From positions 1 through 7,121 of the forward strand of contig JAVBKA010000127.1 in the NCBI GenBank assembly GCA_031546715.1: 7,121 bases of DNA, read 5' to 3'. The first letter of the stretch is position 1, and the number at the start of each line of letters is the position of its first letter. The notes beneath the pieces are model-generated. The model was not told the origin of the DNA. It saw nothing but the letters and a program-made list of their open reading frames with translations, and ran no database searches. The position numbers were made by a program, and so were the translations under genes. Source of the DNA: JAVBKA01 sp031546715. Its GTDB lineage: Bacteria > Bacillota > Clostridia > Oscillospirales > UBA929. Of this stretch, positions 1 to 6,177 are shown piece after piece.

Positions 1-13
1 GGGTTGCATACAG

Positions 14-1144
14 ATGATTTATCTTGACAATGCCGCAACGACGTTAATTAAGCCCCCCGCTGTTCACAGAGCAGTTCACGACGCATTGCGAACCTGCGGA
101 GGCTCCAGTAGAGGCGGTCACCCCGCCTCTATGCATGCATCTGATGTTATATATGACACCAGAGACGCCGCCGCCCAGCTCTTTCATATGTCTGATTCAG
201 AGCGGGTTGTTTTTACTCACAACTGCACTCATGCGCTGAACATGGCTATTAAAGGTCTGTGCAAAAATCTTCCTGCCGGAAGCAAGGTGGTTATATCGGG
301 TCTAGAACATAATGCTGTCGTTAGACCGCTTTACAAACTGTCCGCAGAGCGCGGAATACGGCTTAAGGTATTGCCCACAGAACTTTTCGAGCCTGAAATG
401 GCGGCGCATCTTTTTGAAGACGCACTTTCAGATTCAGAGGTTTTTTTAGTTGTTTGTACCCACATATCCAATGCTTTTGGGTATATTCTTCCTGTTGAAA
501 GAATATGGGAGGCGTGTAAGAGACGTGGCATACCCATGATTGTAGACGCCGCGCAGTCCGCAGGTCATTTGCCGATTTACGGCGACAGCGGCCCTATATG
601 GTGTATGCCCGGTCACAAGGGTTTGTACGGTCCGCAGGGTACGGGAATAATGCTGCTGCCGCCGAAAATGCTTATAGACACACTTCTGGAGGGCGGCACT
701 GGCACGCATTCAATCCCCCCTGAAATGCCCGACTTTCTTCCTGAAAGAATGGAAGCAGGTACGCCAAATGCACATGGTCTTGCAGGATTATGCGAAGGTA
801 TCAAATTTGCCCGTCAGGTTGACCACGCCGAAAGCAAAAAGCTACTCACCTATCTGGCTGACGGTATCGAAAGCATACGAGGAGTAAGGTGCTACTCTGC
901 ACCAAGACTGTTTTGTCAGTCAGGGGTCGTATCCTTCACCGTCAACAATCAGCAAAGCGACGATGTTGCCGAGAGACTTGCCGAGAATAACGTTGCAGTT
1001 CGTGGCGGCTTACACTGTGCGCCAGAGGCGCATAGAACAGCGCAAACCCTCCCATCAGGCACTGTGAGAGCGAGCATTTCCGCATTTACAAAGAAAAAAG
1101 AAATCGACCAATTTTTGTGTATTTTGAAAAAGGTAATCCAGTAG
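14..1144 (+). CDS. Cysteine desulfurase-family aminotransferase class V (EF2568-like)
   Basis: PLP-dependent fold-type I enzyme of 376 aa. By family it would remove sulfur (or selenium) from cysteine (or selenocysteine) in the cytoplasm, leaving alanine and an enzyme persulfide. Visible motifs are the N-terminal LDNAATT (residues 4-10), H99 in EHNA, D178 and Q181 in VDAAQS, the PLP lysine K202 in PGHKG, the glycine-rich GPQGTG just after it, a cysteine-loop motif RGGLHC with C335, and the carboxylate-binding arginine R352 in VRAS. Length and motif spacing fit the EF2568-type subfamily (TIGR01977), often found near selenium-utilisation genes rather than in suf or isc operons. No scaffold partner is visible here. 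The start has no clear Shine-Dalgarno site. The ATG forms ATGA with a stop in another frame that stays open to base 3, suggesting a 4-nt overlap with an upstream gene outside the window. Family call is firm; the exact substrate is not known. Confidence 0.93.
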   Translation: MIYLDNAATTLIKPPAVHRAVHDALRTCGGSSRGGHPASMHASDVIYDTRDAAAQLFHMSDSERVVFTHNCTHALNMAIKGLCKNLPAGSKVVISGLEHNAVVRPLYKLSAERGIRLKVLPTELFEPEMAAHLFEDALSDSEVFLVVCTHISNAFGYILPVERIWEACKRRGIPMIVDAAQSAGHLPIYGDSGPIWCMPGHKGLYGPQGTGIMLLPPKMLIDTLLEGGTGTHSIPPEMPDFLPERMEAGTPNAHGLAGLCEGIKFARQVDHAESKKLLTYLADGIESIRGVRCYSAPRLFCQSGVVSFTVNNQQSDDVAERLAENNVAVRGGLHCAPEAHRTAQTLPSGTVRASISAFTKKKEIDQFLCILKKVIQ

Positions 1145-1203
1145 TGCAATAATTCCGCGGCGGCTTTACTTACTCTGATTACACCCTCGTTTTTTTATCT
1201 GTT

Positions 1204-1253
1204 AAGCTCGGAATTTTTTCACAATGTAACTACACACAAAAAATTCTGAGTTT
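1204..1253. repeat. Imperfect inverted repeat abutting the kinase -35 box
   Basis: Left arm 1207-1219 (CTCGGAATTTTTT) pairs with right arm 1238-1250 (AAAAAATTCTGAG) with one G-T wobble. A few weaker pairs extend it to 1204/1253, and the loop is 18 nt. The right arm runs into the -35 box at 1252. It could be a regulator-binding dyad, or a weak AT-rich terminator for the upstream aminotransferase gene. A classical terminator is not evident: the T7 run at 1190-1196 has no hairpin in front of it. Confidence 0.4.
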
Positions 1254-1280
1254 GACAGCACGTCATAAAAATGGTATCTT
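1252..1280 (+). promoter_or_regulatory. Sigma-A-type promoter of the hybrid kinase operon
   Basis: A perfect -35 TTGACA (1252-1257), a 17-bp spacer and a -10 TATCTT (1275-1280) preceded by TGG, an extended -10 form. Transcription would start near 1286-1288, giving a leader of about 65 nt before the ATG at 1353. It lies in the only sizeable plus-strand gap and points at the kinase and its coupled downstream gene. Confidence 0.7.
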
Positions 1281-1339
1281 GTATACAGATAATTTTGTAA
1301 CAGCTTAGCATTATCATGCTCACTTACTTTTCGATGATT

Positions 1340-1343
1340 GAGG
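1340..1343 (+). promoter_or_regulatory. Ribosome binding site deciding the kinase start
   Basis: GAGG lies 9 nt before the ATG at 1353. The alternative in-frame TTG at 1338 overlaps this GAGG and has no site of its own, so the ATG is preferred. Confidence 0.7.
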
Positions 1344-1352
1344 TATATCTTA

Positions 1353-3962
1353 ATGAGCTATGACGATAACAATGACGGTAACAATGTCAGCAAGAGCACT
1401 GCAACTCCCAGCCCTATTAACAGCGAGCTGGCTCTATCGGCGGTTTTCAACTCCGAAAACGTTGGCATTATCATTAAAGACCGCAACGGTGTAATTATTG
1501 ACTGGAATAAAGGTGCGCATAACATTCTAGGGTACACGTCCGACATTGTCGTCGGTTTAAATATCGAGGAATATGCAAGCGGTCCTACTCAGGATCTGAT
1601 AAGGGATATTACCAAAAGACTTTTGGACGGCGAAAGCATTACACAAATTGAGCAGCCTCGCCTTCACACGGACGGTCATTTGGTATGGTGTATGCTTTCA
1701 TACATGCCCGTTTTTGACGTTACTGGCTATGTTACAGGCTCAATTGTCGTATTTTTTGATATTACGGACAAAAAACGTGCCGAGGCGAGCCTTTTACGAT
1801 TAAATGAGGACACTGCTGCGCTTATAAACGAGCTTCCCGCTCCCGTATGCATTTTGAACGAAAGCTGTACCACATTTTTGGATGCAAACCGTGCATTTTT
1901 AGCACTTTTTGAGTTATCGGACAACCATGCCCTTCACGGATTATCCGTAAAAAATGCATTTATCACTGACGACGATGCCGACTCCGCTGATTTACTTAAG
2001 AGCGAGAGCGGCAGCCGTTTTCACGGCAAAAAGTTTGACGGCACATTATTTGAGATGAGCACAAACACACGCCAAATCCACTTCAACGACCAACCTGCAA
2101 CGGTTGTACATGTAGTTGATTTAACTTTGCAGCAAAAACAGGAGCGGATTATGCGCGAAATTGCCCTCGCCGCTGAGGAAGCTTCACGAATGAAAACCCA
2201 CTTCATTGCCAACATGAGCCATGAAATCAGAACTCCCATGAACGGCATATTCGGCTTTGCCGAGCTTGCTTTGGACGAGCCCGGATTAACGGATGTTGTC
2301 AGAGATTACTTACACAAAATCAAGCTCAGTGCCGAAGGCTTGCTTGGCATCATCAACAATGTGCTGGACATTTCTAAAATCGAAGCAGGCAAGGCGGACT
2401 TAGAGCTGATACCCTTTGACCTCAAGGACGTTATTTTGCAATGTGACGCCATTTCAACGCCAAAAGCCGTCCAAAAAGGGCTTAAATTGTACATGTACAT
2501 TGAGGACGATATTGACGGCTTGCTTATCGGCGACCCGACTAAACTTCGTCAAATAGTGCTGAATCTTTTGTGTAACGCCATTAAGTTCACAAGTACAGGT
2601 TATGTCAAGTTTTTTTCAACTGTTACAAAACAAAGCGCAGAGATGGTTCGTGTCAGCTTTTCGGTAAAAGACAGCGGTATTGGAATGAGTGCCAAGCAAG
2701 TTGAAAACATATTTCAGCCGTTTACACAGGCTGACCAGTCCACAACGAGACGCTTCGGCGGCACCGGGCTTGGACTTTCTATCGCTAAATCTCTTGTAAA
2801 TTTAATGGGCGGAGTGCTGAAAGTTGAGAGCGAGCCAAATGTGGGAAGTGTTTTTTCCTTTGACTTGGATTTTCAGATAAGTCATGCAGAAAGCCTTGCC
2901 GCTCCCGCCGCTGAGCTTAGTCTTGAAGCTCAAAAGAAGCCCATTTTTGAGGGAACAGTTTTAGTCTGTGAGGACAACGAGATAAACCAGCAAGTAATCG
3001 CCGAACACTTAAAAAAAGTCGGACTTTCATATTCTATTGCTGAAAATGGCAAGGATGGGGTACAATTAGCTTGTGATTACATGAACGCAGGTCATCCCTT
3101 TGACATAATTCTCATGGATGTTCAAATGCCTATCATGGACGGAATCGACGCAACCCTTGAGATTGTAAGGCTTGGCATCCCGTCCCCAGTCATAGCAATG
3201 ACCGCAAACGTTCTGGGGAAATATAAAGACAGCTTTCTCACCGCCGGAATGGTTGACTATATTGGCAAGCCCTTTAGAGCCAGAGAGCTTTGGTCATGTC
3301 TTATGAAATATCTTAGACCTGTAAGGTTTGTGACGCTAATGGAAAACGTAAATGCAGAGCCCCTTGAGCCTACAGCCAGAGGCTCAGAGGTTTTAGACCG
3401 CAAGGTCGGGCTGGAACGTTGCCTAAGCAATCAAGTCCTTTATTCCAAGCTTCTGTCTGATTTTACAAAGACAAAGAAAAAAGCCTACGGCGAGCTTTTG
3501 GAGGCGTTTGGCGAGAACAATTTAACACTTGCAAAACGCATTTCTCACACAATCAAGGGCGTTTGCGGAACAATTGGAGCTGCAACCCTTGAAAAATCAG
3601 CCGAAGACATTGAGGAAATCTTAACAGAGGGCATGATTCCAAGCAAAAAATATCTGGAACGCTTTAAAAGAGACCTCCATAACCTTATCGACGCAATAAA
3701 TGAAGGCGAAAACACAGCAGACACGGAGGCTGTTGTACTGGCGGGTGCAGCAGATTCTGAGCAGGCAAAGGCACTTGCAGATAAACTAGAAGCTCTATTG
3801 CGGGCAGGAAGCTCAGTTTGCCTTGATTTGACGGGGGAAATACAACAATACTTTGCGCCTTACACCAGCGAATATAAAAACCTATGCATTTTTATAAATG
3901 ACTACGAATTTGACATGGCTTCAGAGGTTTTACGAAGCATCAGGAGGAATTTTTATCAGTAA
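1353..3962 (+). CDS. Soluble hybrid histidine kinase: PAS-PAS-HisKA-HATPase-REC-HPt
   Basis: Multi-step phosphorelay kinase of 869 aa counted from ATG 1353. Two PAS-type sensor regions come first: about 30-140, with NVGIIIKDRNG and the PAC-like end VVFFDITDKKRAE, and a more diverged one at about 155-260. HisKA follows, with phospho-acceptor H290 in SHEIRTPMNG. The ATPase domain has its N box at N408 (NLLCNAIKF), G1 DSGIGM (440-445) and G2 GGTGLGL (469-475). The receiver has acidic pair E540/D541, phospho-acceptor D589 in LMDVQMP, T617 and K639 in GKPF. The HPt domain has H732 in SHTIKG. About 70 residues beyond the HPt form a further helical-looking tail. No hydrophobic membrane segment is visible, so it should act in the cytoplasm. 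All catalytic residues are present. No DNA-binding output domain or partner regulator is encoded nearby, so the signal and target are unknown. The stop overlaps the downstream membrane protein gene. Confidence 0.95.
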   Translation: MSYDDNNDGNNVSKSTATPSPINSELALSAVFNSENVGIIIKDRNGVIIDWNKGAHNILGYTSDIVVGLNIEEYASGPTQDLIRDITKRLLDGESITQIEQPRLHTDGHLVWCMLSYMPVFDVTGYVTGSIVVFFDITDKKRAEASLLRLNEDTAALINELPAPVCILNESCTTFLDANRAFLALFELSDNHALHGLSVKNAFITDDDADSADLLKSESGSRFHGKKFDGTLFEMSTNTRQIHFNDQPATVVHVVDLTLQQKQERIMREIALAAEEASRMKTHFIANMSHEIRTPMNGIFGFAELALDEPGLTDVVRDYLHKIKLSAEGLLGIINNVLDISKIEAGKADLELIPFDLKDVILQCDAISTPKAVQKGLKLYMYIEDDIDGLLIGDPTKLRQIVLNLLCNAIKFTSTGYVKFFSTVTKQSAEMVRVSFSVKDSGIGMSAKQVENIFQPFTQADQSTTRRFGGTGLGLSIAKSLVNLMGGVLKVESEPNVGSVFSFDLDFQISHAESLAAPAAELSLEAQKKPIFEGTVLVCEDNEINQQVIAEHLKKVGLSYSIAENGKDGVQLACDYMNAGHPFDIILMDVQMPIMDGIDATLEIVRLGIPSPVIAMTANVLGKYKDSFLTAGMVDYIGKPFRARELWSCLMKYLRPVRFVTLMENVNAEPLEPTARGSEVLDRKVGLERCLSNQVLYSKLLSDFTKTKKKAYGELLEAFGENNLTLAKRISHTIKGVCGTIGAATLEKSAEDIEEILTEGMIPSKKYLERFKRDLHNLIDAINEGENTADTEAVVLAGAADSEQAKALADKLEALLRAGSSVCLDLTGEIQQYFAPYTSEYKNLCIFINDYEFDMASEVLRSIRRNFYQ
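3942..3947 (+). promoter_or_regulatory. Strong Shine-Dalgarno site pointing to a non-AUG start
   Basis: Consensus AGGAGG inside the last codons of the kinase gene, 7 nt before an ATC codon (3955-3957) in the frame of the next gene. There is no ATG, GTG or TTG at suitable spacing in that frame. The nearest canonical starts are ATG 3898 and TTG 3910 upstream and ATG 4021 downstream, none of which this site can serve. Confidence 0.65.
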
Positions 3963-4743
3963 TTATAGTAAGTTTGATAGATTTTGCTACAAACACAACA
4001 AATACGGCATCAACAACCTTATGACATTTATCGCAATCGGAAACGCGCTGGTATTTGTGCTGGGCATGTTTGAGCCTACCTTTTTAAGTATGCTGATTTT
4101 CGATTGGTCAATGATAATGAGAGGTCAGGTTTGGCGGCTGATATCCTTCATATTTGTGCCTGAGGGCAGTTGGCTCGCGCTTATTGCCATATATTTTTAC
4201 TATTGGCTGGGTCGTACGCTGGAAAACGAGTGGGGCAGCCTTAAACTGACCTTGTTTTATTTGCTTGGCATGTTTTTTACTATACTTTACGGCGCAGTAT
4301 CTGGGTCAGGGGTTAATTCAATCTATTTGAACATGTCACTCTTCTTGGCATATGCAACTATCAATCCAAATCAGCAAATCCGATTGTATTTCCTCATTCC
4401 TATAAAAATGAAGTGGCTTGCAATTTTGGATATCGCCATCACCGTCTTAACCTGCGTAATGAGCCGCTCCCTGTTGCCGTTTGTACCGCTGCTAAGCTAT
4501 ATTATTTTCTTCTGGTCATACTTCGTAAGCCTTGTTAAACGTCAGTCAAACCATCATTCCAATGTTGTTAATTTCTCTAAGGCTCGAAAAGAGGCAGTTT
4601 TCGCCACCAAGATCAGCAAAACCTGCGCGACCTGCGGAAAAACCGATGCATCCCATCCCAGTCTTGAATTTAGGTACTGCTCAAAGTGCAGTGACGGAAA
4701 ATGTTATTGCGCCGAGCATATATTTAACCACGAGCATAAGTAA
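3955..4743 (+). CDS. Rhomboid-like membrane protein, protease-dead, with Cys/His C-terminal tail
   Basis: About 262 aa from the ATC at 3955. A canonical in-frame ATG at 3898 would give 281 aa, but it has no ribosome site and adds 19 residues that merely run along the kinase reading. Several hydrophobic segments span roughly residues 22-200. Rhomboid-superfamily features are the WR pair (60-61) in GQVWRLISFIF, the following FYYWLGRTLENEWG, and FLIPIKMKWL (146-155). The catalytic GxSG serine motif expected before the late helices is replaced by a stretch around YLNMSLFLAY, and no TM6 histidine is seen, so proteolysis is unlikely. The soluble tail has CATC (C224, C227), CSKC (C242, C245), C250, C252 and H255/H259/H261, which looks like a zinc-binding module. 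I recall similar proteins in Clostridia annotated as rhomboid family or hypothetical; their function is not established. Overlap with the kinase stop implies coupled translation, and a role in anchoring or modulating that kinase is inference only. Confidence 0.8.
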   Translation: MSNYSKFDRFCYKHNKYGINNLMTFIAIGNALVFVLGMFEPTFLSMLIFDWSMIMRGQVWRLISFIFVPEGSWLALIAIYFYYWLGRTLENEWGSLKLTLFYLLGMFFTILYGAVSGSGVNSIYLNMSLFLAYATINPNQQIRLYFLIPIKMKWLAILDIAITVLTCVMSRSLLPFVPLLSYIIFFWSYFVSLVKRQSNHHSNVVNFSKARKEAVFATKISKTCATCGKTDASHPSLEFRYCSKCSDGKCYCAEHIFNHEHK

Positions 4744-4745
4744 AT

Positions 4746-4790
4746 AATATAACAGAAAACCCCTGCTATGCAGGGGTTTTCTGTTATATT
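4746..4790. terminator. Bidirectional intrinsic terminator between convergent genes
   Basis: Perfect 21-bp stem (4746-4766 with 4770-4790) and a TAT loop. The GC core CCCCTGC/GCAGGGG is flanked by A4 on one side and T4 on the other, so it reads as a terminator on both strands. It begins 3 nt after the stop of the plus-strand membrane protein gene and ends 5 nt before the stop codon of the minus-strand gene. Confidence 0.92.
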
Positions 4791-4794
4791 TGTT

Positions 4795-5274
4795 TTAATG
4801 CCTATTTTGAGAAGCGTCAAGAACACTGTCAATGCCGAGGACAACTGCGATTACCATAACCTCGCCGAAACCGTCCGCAATGTCAATCTCATAGCTATCG
4901 CCCCAAGTAAACCACGCTTTGCGGACTGTTGCAATAGTGCTACCTCCGGAAAGCAGTGTATAGTCATGTGCCATAAAATCGCCTTCGACAGTCCAGTCAG
5001 TGCCAAGAATGTCATAGCTCTGGGAAAAGAATGTAAAATTCTTCTTAATTGTTGCAACAAGCTCGTCGCCAACGTACACTTCAAACTTTGGCATAAAATT
5101 CATTAATCTTTGGCGAACATATGCCACTTCGTTGTCCCGCATATCCATCACATGAAATTTTGCACCTAAGGACAATATTTCGCCTTGAACATAGTATCGC
5201 TCCTGTTGATTTTCATCCACAATTTTAAACTTCTCGTTAAAGGAAAAAACCTTTTGCGCCATGTACAGCTTCAT
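4795..5274 (-). CDS. LURP-one-related (LOR) family protein
   Basis: Protein of 159 aa, the usual length for the bacterial LURP-one-related/Tubby-C-like family, which includes B. subtilis YxjI. Recognition rests on the whole pattern: an N-terminal YMAQKVFSFNEKFKIVD, then successive beta-strand units such as YYVQGEILSLGAKFHVMD, RDNEVAYVRQRL, FEVYVGDELVATIKK, WTVEGDFMAHDY, STIATVRKAWFTWGDSYEIDI, and a hydrophobic closing helix near 138-150 (EVMVIAVVLGIDSVL). The fold is a 12-stranded barrel around a central helix, related to phospholipid scramblases; the bacterial role is unknown. The ATG at 5274 is preceded by AAGGAG (5283-5288) at 8 nt, so the start is firm. It is monocistronic by layout, with its own strong promoter and the shared terminator just beyond its stop. 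No signal peptide is seen. Confidence 0.88.
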   Translation of the reverse strand: MKLYMAQKVFSFNEKFKIVDENQQERYYVQGEILSLGAKFHVMDMRDNEVAYVRQRLMNFMPKFEVYVGDELVATIKKNFTFFSQSYDILGTDWTVEGDFMAHDYTLLSGGSTIATVRKAWFTWGDSYEIDIADGFGEVMVIAVVLGIDSVLDASQNRH

Positions 5275-5298
5275 AACATCAGCTCCTTAACTAATATT

Positions 5299-5317
5299 CC
5301 TAGTGCGCAACACTAGG
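5299..5317. promoter_or_regulatory. Operator-like palindrome over the LOR gene start point
   Basis: Perfect 7-bp arms CCTAGTG (5299-5305) and CACTAGG (5311-5317) around CGCAA. Outer ATATTC (5294-5299) and GAATAT (5321-5326) add further, offset symmetry. The predicted transcription start of the minus-strand gene falls within it, a typical position for a repressor site. A leader hairpin is the alternative. Confidence 0.5.
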
Positions 5318-5319
5318 CT

Positions 5320-5348
5320 AGAATATCAGTCATCTCGGCTTCTGTCAA
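5320..5348 (-). promoter_or_regulatory. Near-consensus promoter of the LOR-family gene
   Basis: Read on the minus strand: -35 TTGACA (5348-5343), a 17-bp spacer and -10 TATTCT (5325-5320) with a TG one base upstream of the -10 (extended form). It predicts a start near 5313 and a leader of about 40 nt. It lies in the 180-bp gap downstream of the methyltransferase gene, so the LOR gene need not depend on read-through. Confidence 0.78.
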
Positions 5349-5405
5349 CTATCATTCTTACATAAATACCCCGAAAACACCACCAACTTTGGTTAGCAAT
5401 ATGCC

Positions 5406-5443
5406 AAACATGGGTTGCAGTTACTAAAAAGCTACCCATGTTT
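5406..5443. repeat. Inverted repeat downstream of the methyltransferase gene
   Basis: Perfect 10-bp arms AAACATGGGT (5406-5415) and ACCCATGTTT (5434-5443) enclose 18 nt, inside which AGTT and AGCT can pair weakly. It starts 12 nt after the methyltransferase stop and is the best candidate for that gene's terminator. It lacks a proper T tract on the minus strand, so its role is uncertain. Confidence 0.45.
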
Positions 5444-5454
5444 ATGTCTTGCGG

Positions 5455-6081
5455 CTATTTTTCGGCGTTTAGCAGGAAAAACGTATGCTGTGTGCTTTTG
5501 CCCTCATGGGTCTTGTTTCCTAAATAGAAGGTCTCAGCAGTTGCATTTTTAAAGCCCAGCTTTTTTGCTTTCTCGATTAATTCAGCCTGACCAAATCCGT
5601 TGTGTCCGTGAAACCCGTGGTGCTTGGCGTGAAAGCTGCCGTCCTCAATGTCTAAGTCAACCACTAAAAGATGTCCGCCATCGTTCAGCATACTAAGGAG
5701 ACGTGTAAACGCAAGCTCTGTGTCCTCAATGTGATGGAGCACCAAGGACATGAAAATATAGTCAAGCTTCATGTTTTCCGGCACTTTTTCGCAGATATCG
5801 CAGCATAAAGCGGAAGCGTTTTGCAGATTTTGCTCTAACATTTTAACTTTCACTTGCTCAATCATTCCTTCTGAGGAGTCCGCAAGCACTATAGACTTAA
5901 AATGCTTCGCTAACTGCATCCCCACCAAGGCCGTACCGCAGCCGTACTCCATTGCTGTGCTCTCCCTGCCGTTTTTTACATGTGAAAGCATAGCGTCCGC
6001 GATAATTTTTGACCGCTCAATCCGTGCCTCGGTATCAAAGGTCTTTGCCATTGAATCAAAATTTTCCACATAAGCACCCAT
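5455..6081 (-). CDS. Class I SAM-dependent methyltransferase
   Basis: Protein of 208 aa with a Rossmann-type methyltransferase core; it transfers a methyl group from S-adenosylmethionine to an unidentified cytoplasmic acceptor. Motif I is EYGCGTALVG (45-54), the acidic residue after strand 2 is D68 in LADSS, D95 lies in CCDICE, and the motif IV region is LDYIFMSLVLHHIED (106-120), followed by DGGHLLVVDLD (134-144). A histidine-rich stretch FHAKHHGFHGHNGF (150-163) follows, a pattern I recall in related UbiE/Methyltransf_11-like proteins. Nothing in the sequence fixes the substrate. ATG 6081 is the first in-frame start but lacks a clear Shine-Dalgarno site; the internal ATG at 6051 is no better. 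The gene lies downstream of the MerR gene on the same strand but past a hairpin terminator, and has its own likely promoter. Confidence is high for the fold and low for any specific role. Confidence 0.92.
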   Translation of the reverse strand: MGAYVENFDSMAKTFDTEARIERSKIIADAMLSHVKNGRESTAMEYGCGTALVGMQLAKHFKSIVLADSSEGMIEQVKVKMLEQNLQNASALCCDICEKVPENMKLDYIFMSLVLHHIEDTELAFTRLLSMLNDGGHLLVVDLDIEDGSFHAKHHGFHGHNGFGQAELIEKAKKLGFKNATAETFYLGNKTHEGKSTQHTFFLLNAEK

Positions 6082-6110
6082 TCTAATATTTAATAAAAAT
6101 CACTTTCACT

Positions 6111-6139
6111 ATTGTACCACACAACCTAGGTCAAAACAA
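6111..6139 (-). promoter_or_regulatory. Likely promoter of the methyltransferase gene
   Basis: On the minus strand: -35 TTGTTT (6139-6134), a 17-bp spacer and -10 TACAAT (6116-6111), preceded by TGG (extended -10). The -35 overlaps the foot of the MerR-gene terminator. The 8-bp palindrome ACCTAGGT (6124-6131) lies in the spacer. The predicted leader is only about 25 nt and has no good ribosome site. Confidence 0.55.
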
Positions 6140-6162
6140 GCCGTCACAAAAGTGACGGCTTG
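6137..6162 (-). terminator. Intrinsic terminator of the MerR regulator gene
   Basis: Perfect 11-bp stem (6137-6147 with 6152-6162) and a 4-nt loop. On the minus strand it begins 15 nt after the MerR stop and is followed by TTTTGA, a short T tract. It should reduce, perhaps not abolish, read-through into the methyltransferase gene. Confidence 0.75.
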
Positions 6163-6177
6163 AGAGGGCTTTAAAAA

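Noticed and set aside
331..1149. Several minus-strand open frames across the aminotransferase gene
   Set aside because: Short, mutually overlapping, with no protein similarity I recognise, and opposite a well-supported enzyme gene.
1188..1200. T7 run after the aminotransferase gene as an intrinsic terminator
   Set aside because: No stable hairpin precedes it.
1307..1320. Small AGCAT/ATGCT hairpin in the kinase leader as a riboswitch or regulator
   Set aside because: A 5-bp stem in a leader of about 65 nt is too little for a known aptamer and easily arises by chance.
1338..1352. TTG at 1338 as the kinase start
   Set aside because: It overlaps the GAGG that serves ATG 1353, and has no upstream ribosome site.
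4532..5106. Plus-strand open frames at 4532-4747 and 4768-5106
   Set aside because: The first lies within the membrane protein gene in another frame. The second starts inside the terminator stem and is antisense to the LOR gene, which has a firm promoter, ribosome site and family match.
5593..5634. Histidine-rich stretch of the methyltransferase as a novel metal site
   Set aside because: A similar F-H...H-x-G-F pattern is familiar in related methyltransferases, so it looks like a family feature.
5771..6073. Plus-strand open frame opposite the methyltransferase
   Set aside because: Shadow of a gene with clear SAM-binding motifs on the minus strand; no ribosome site or recognisable protein.
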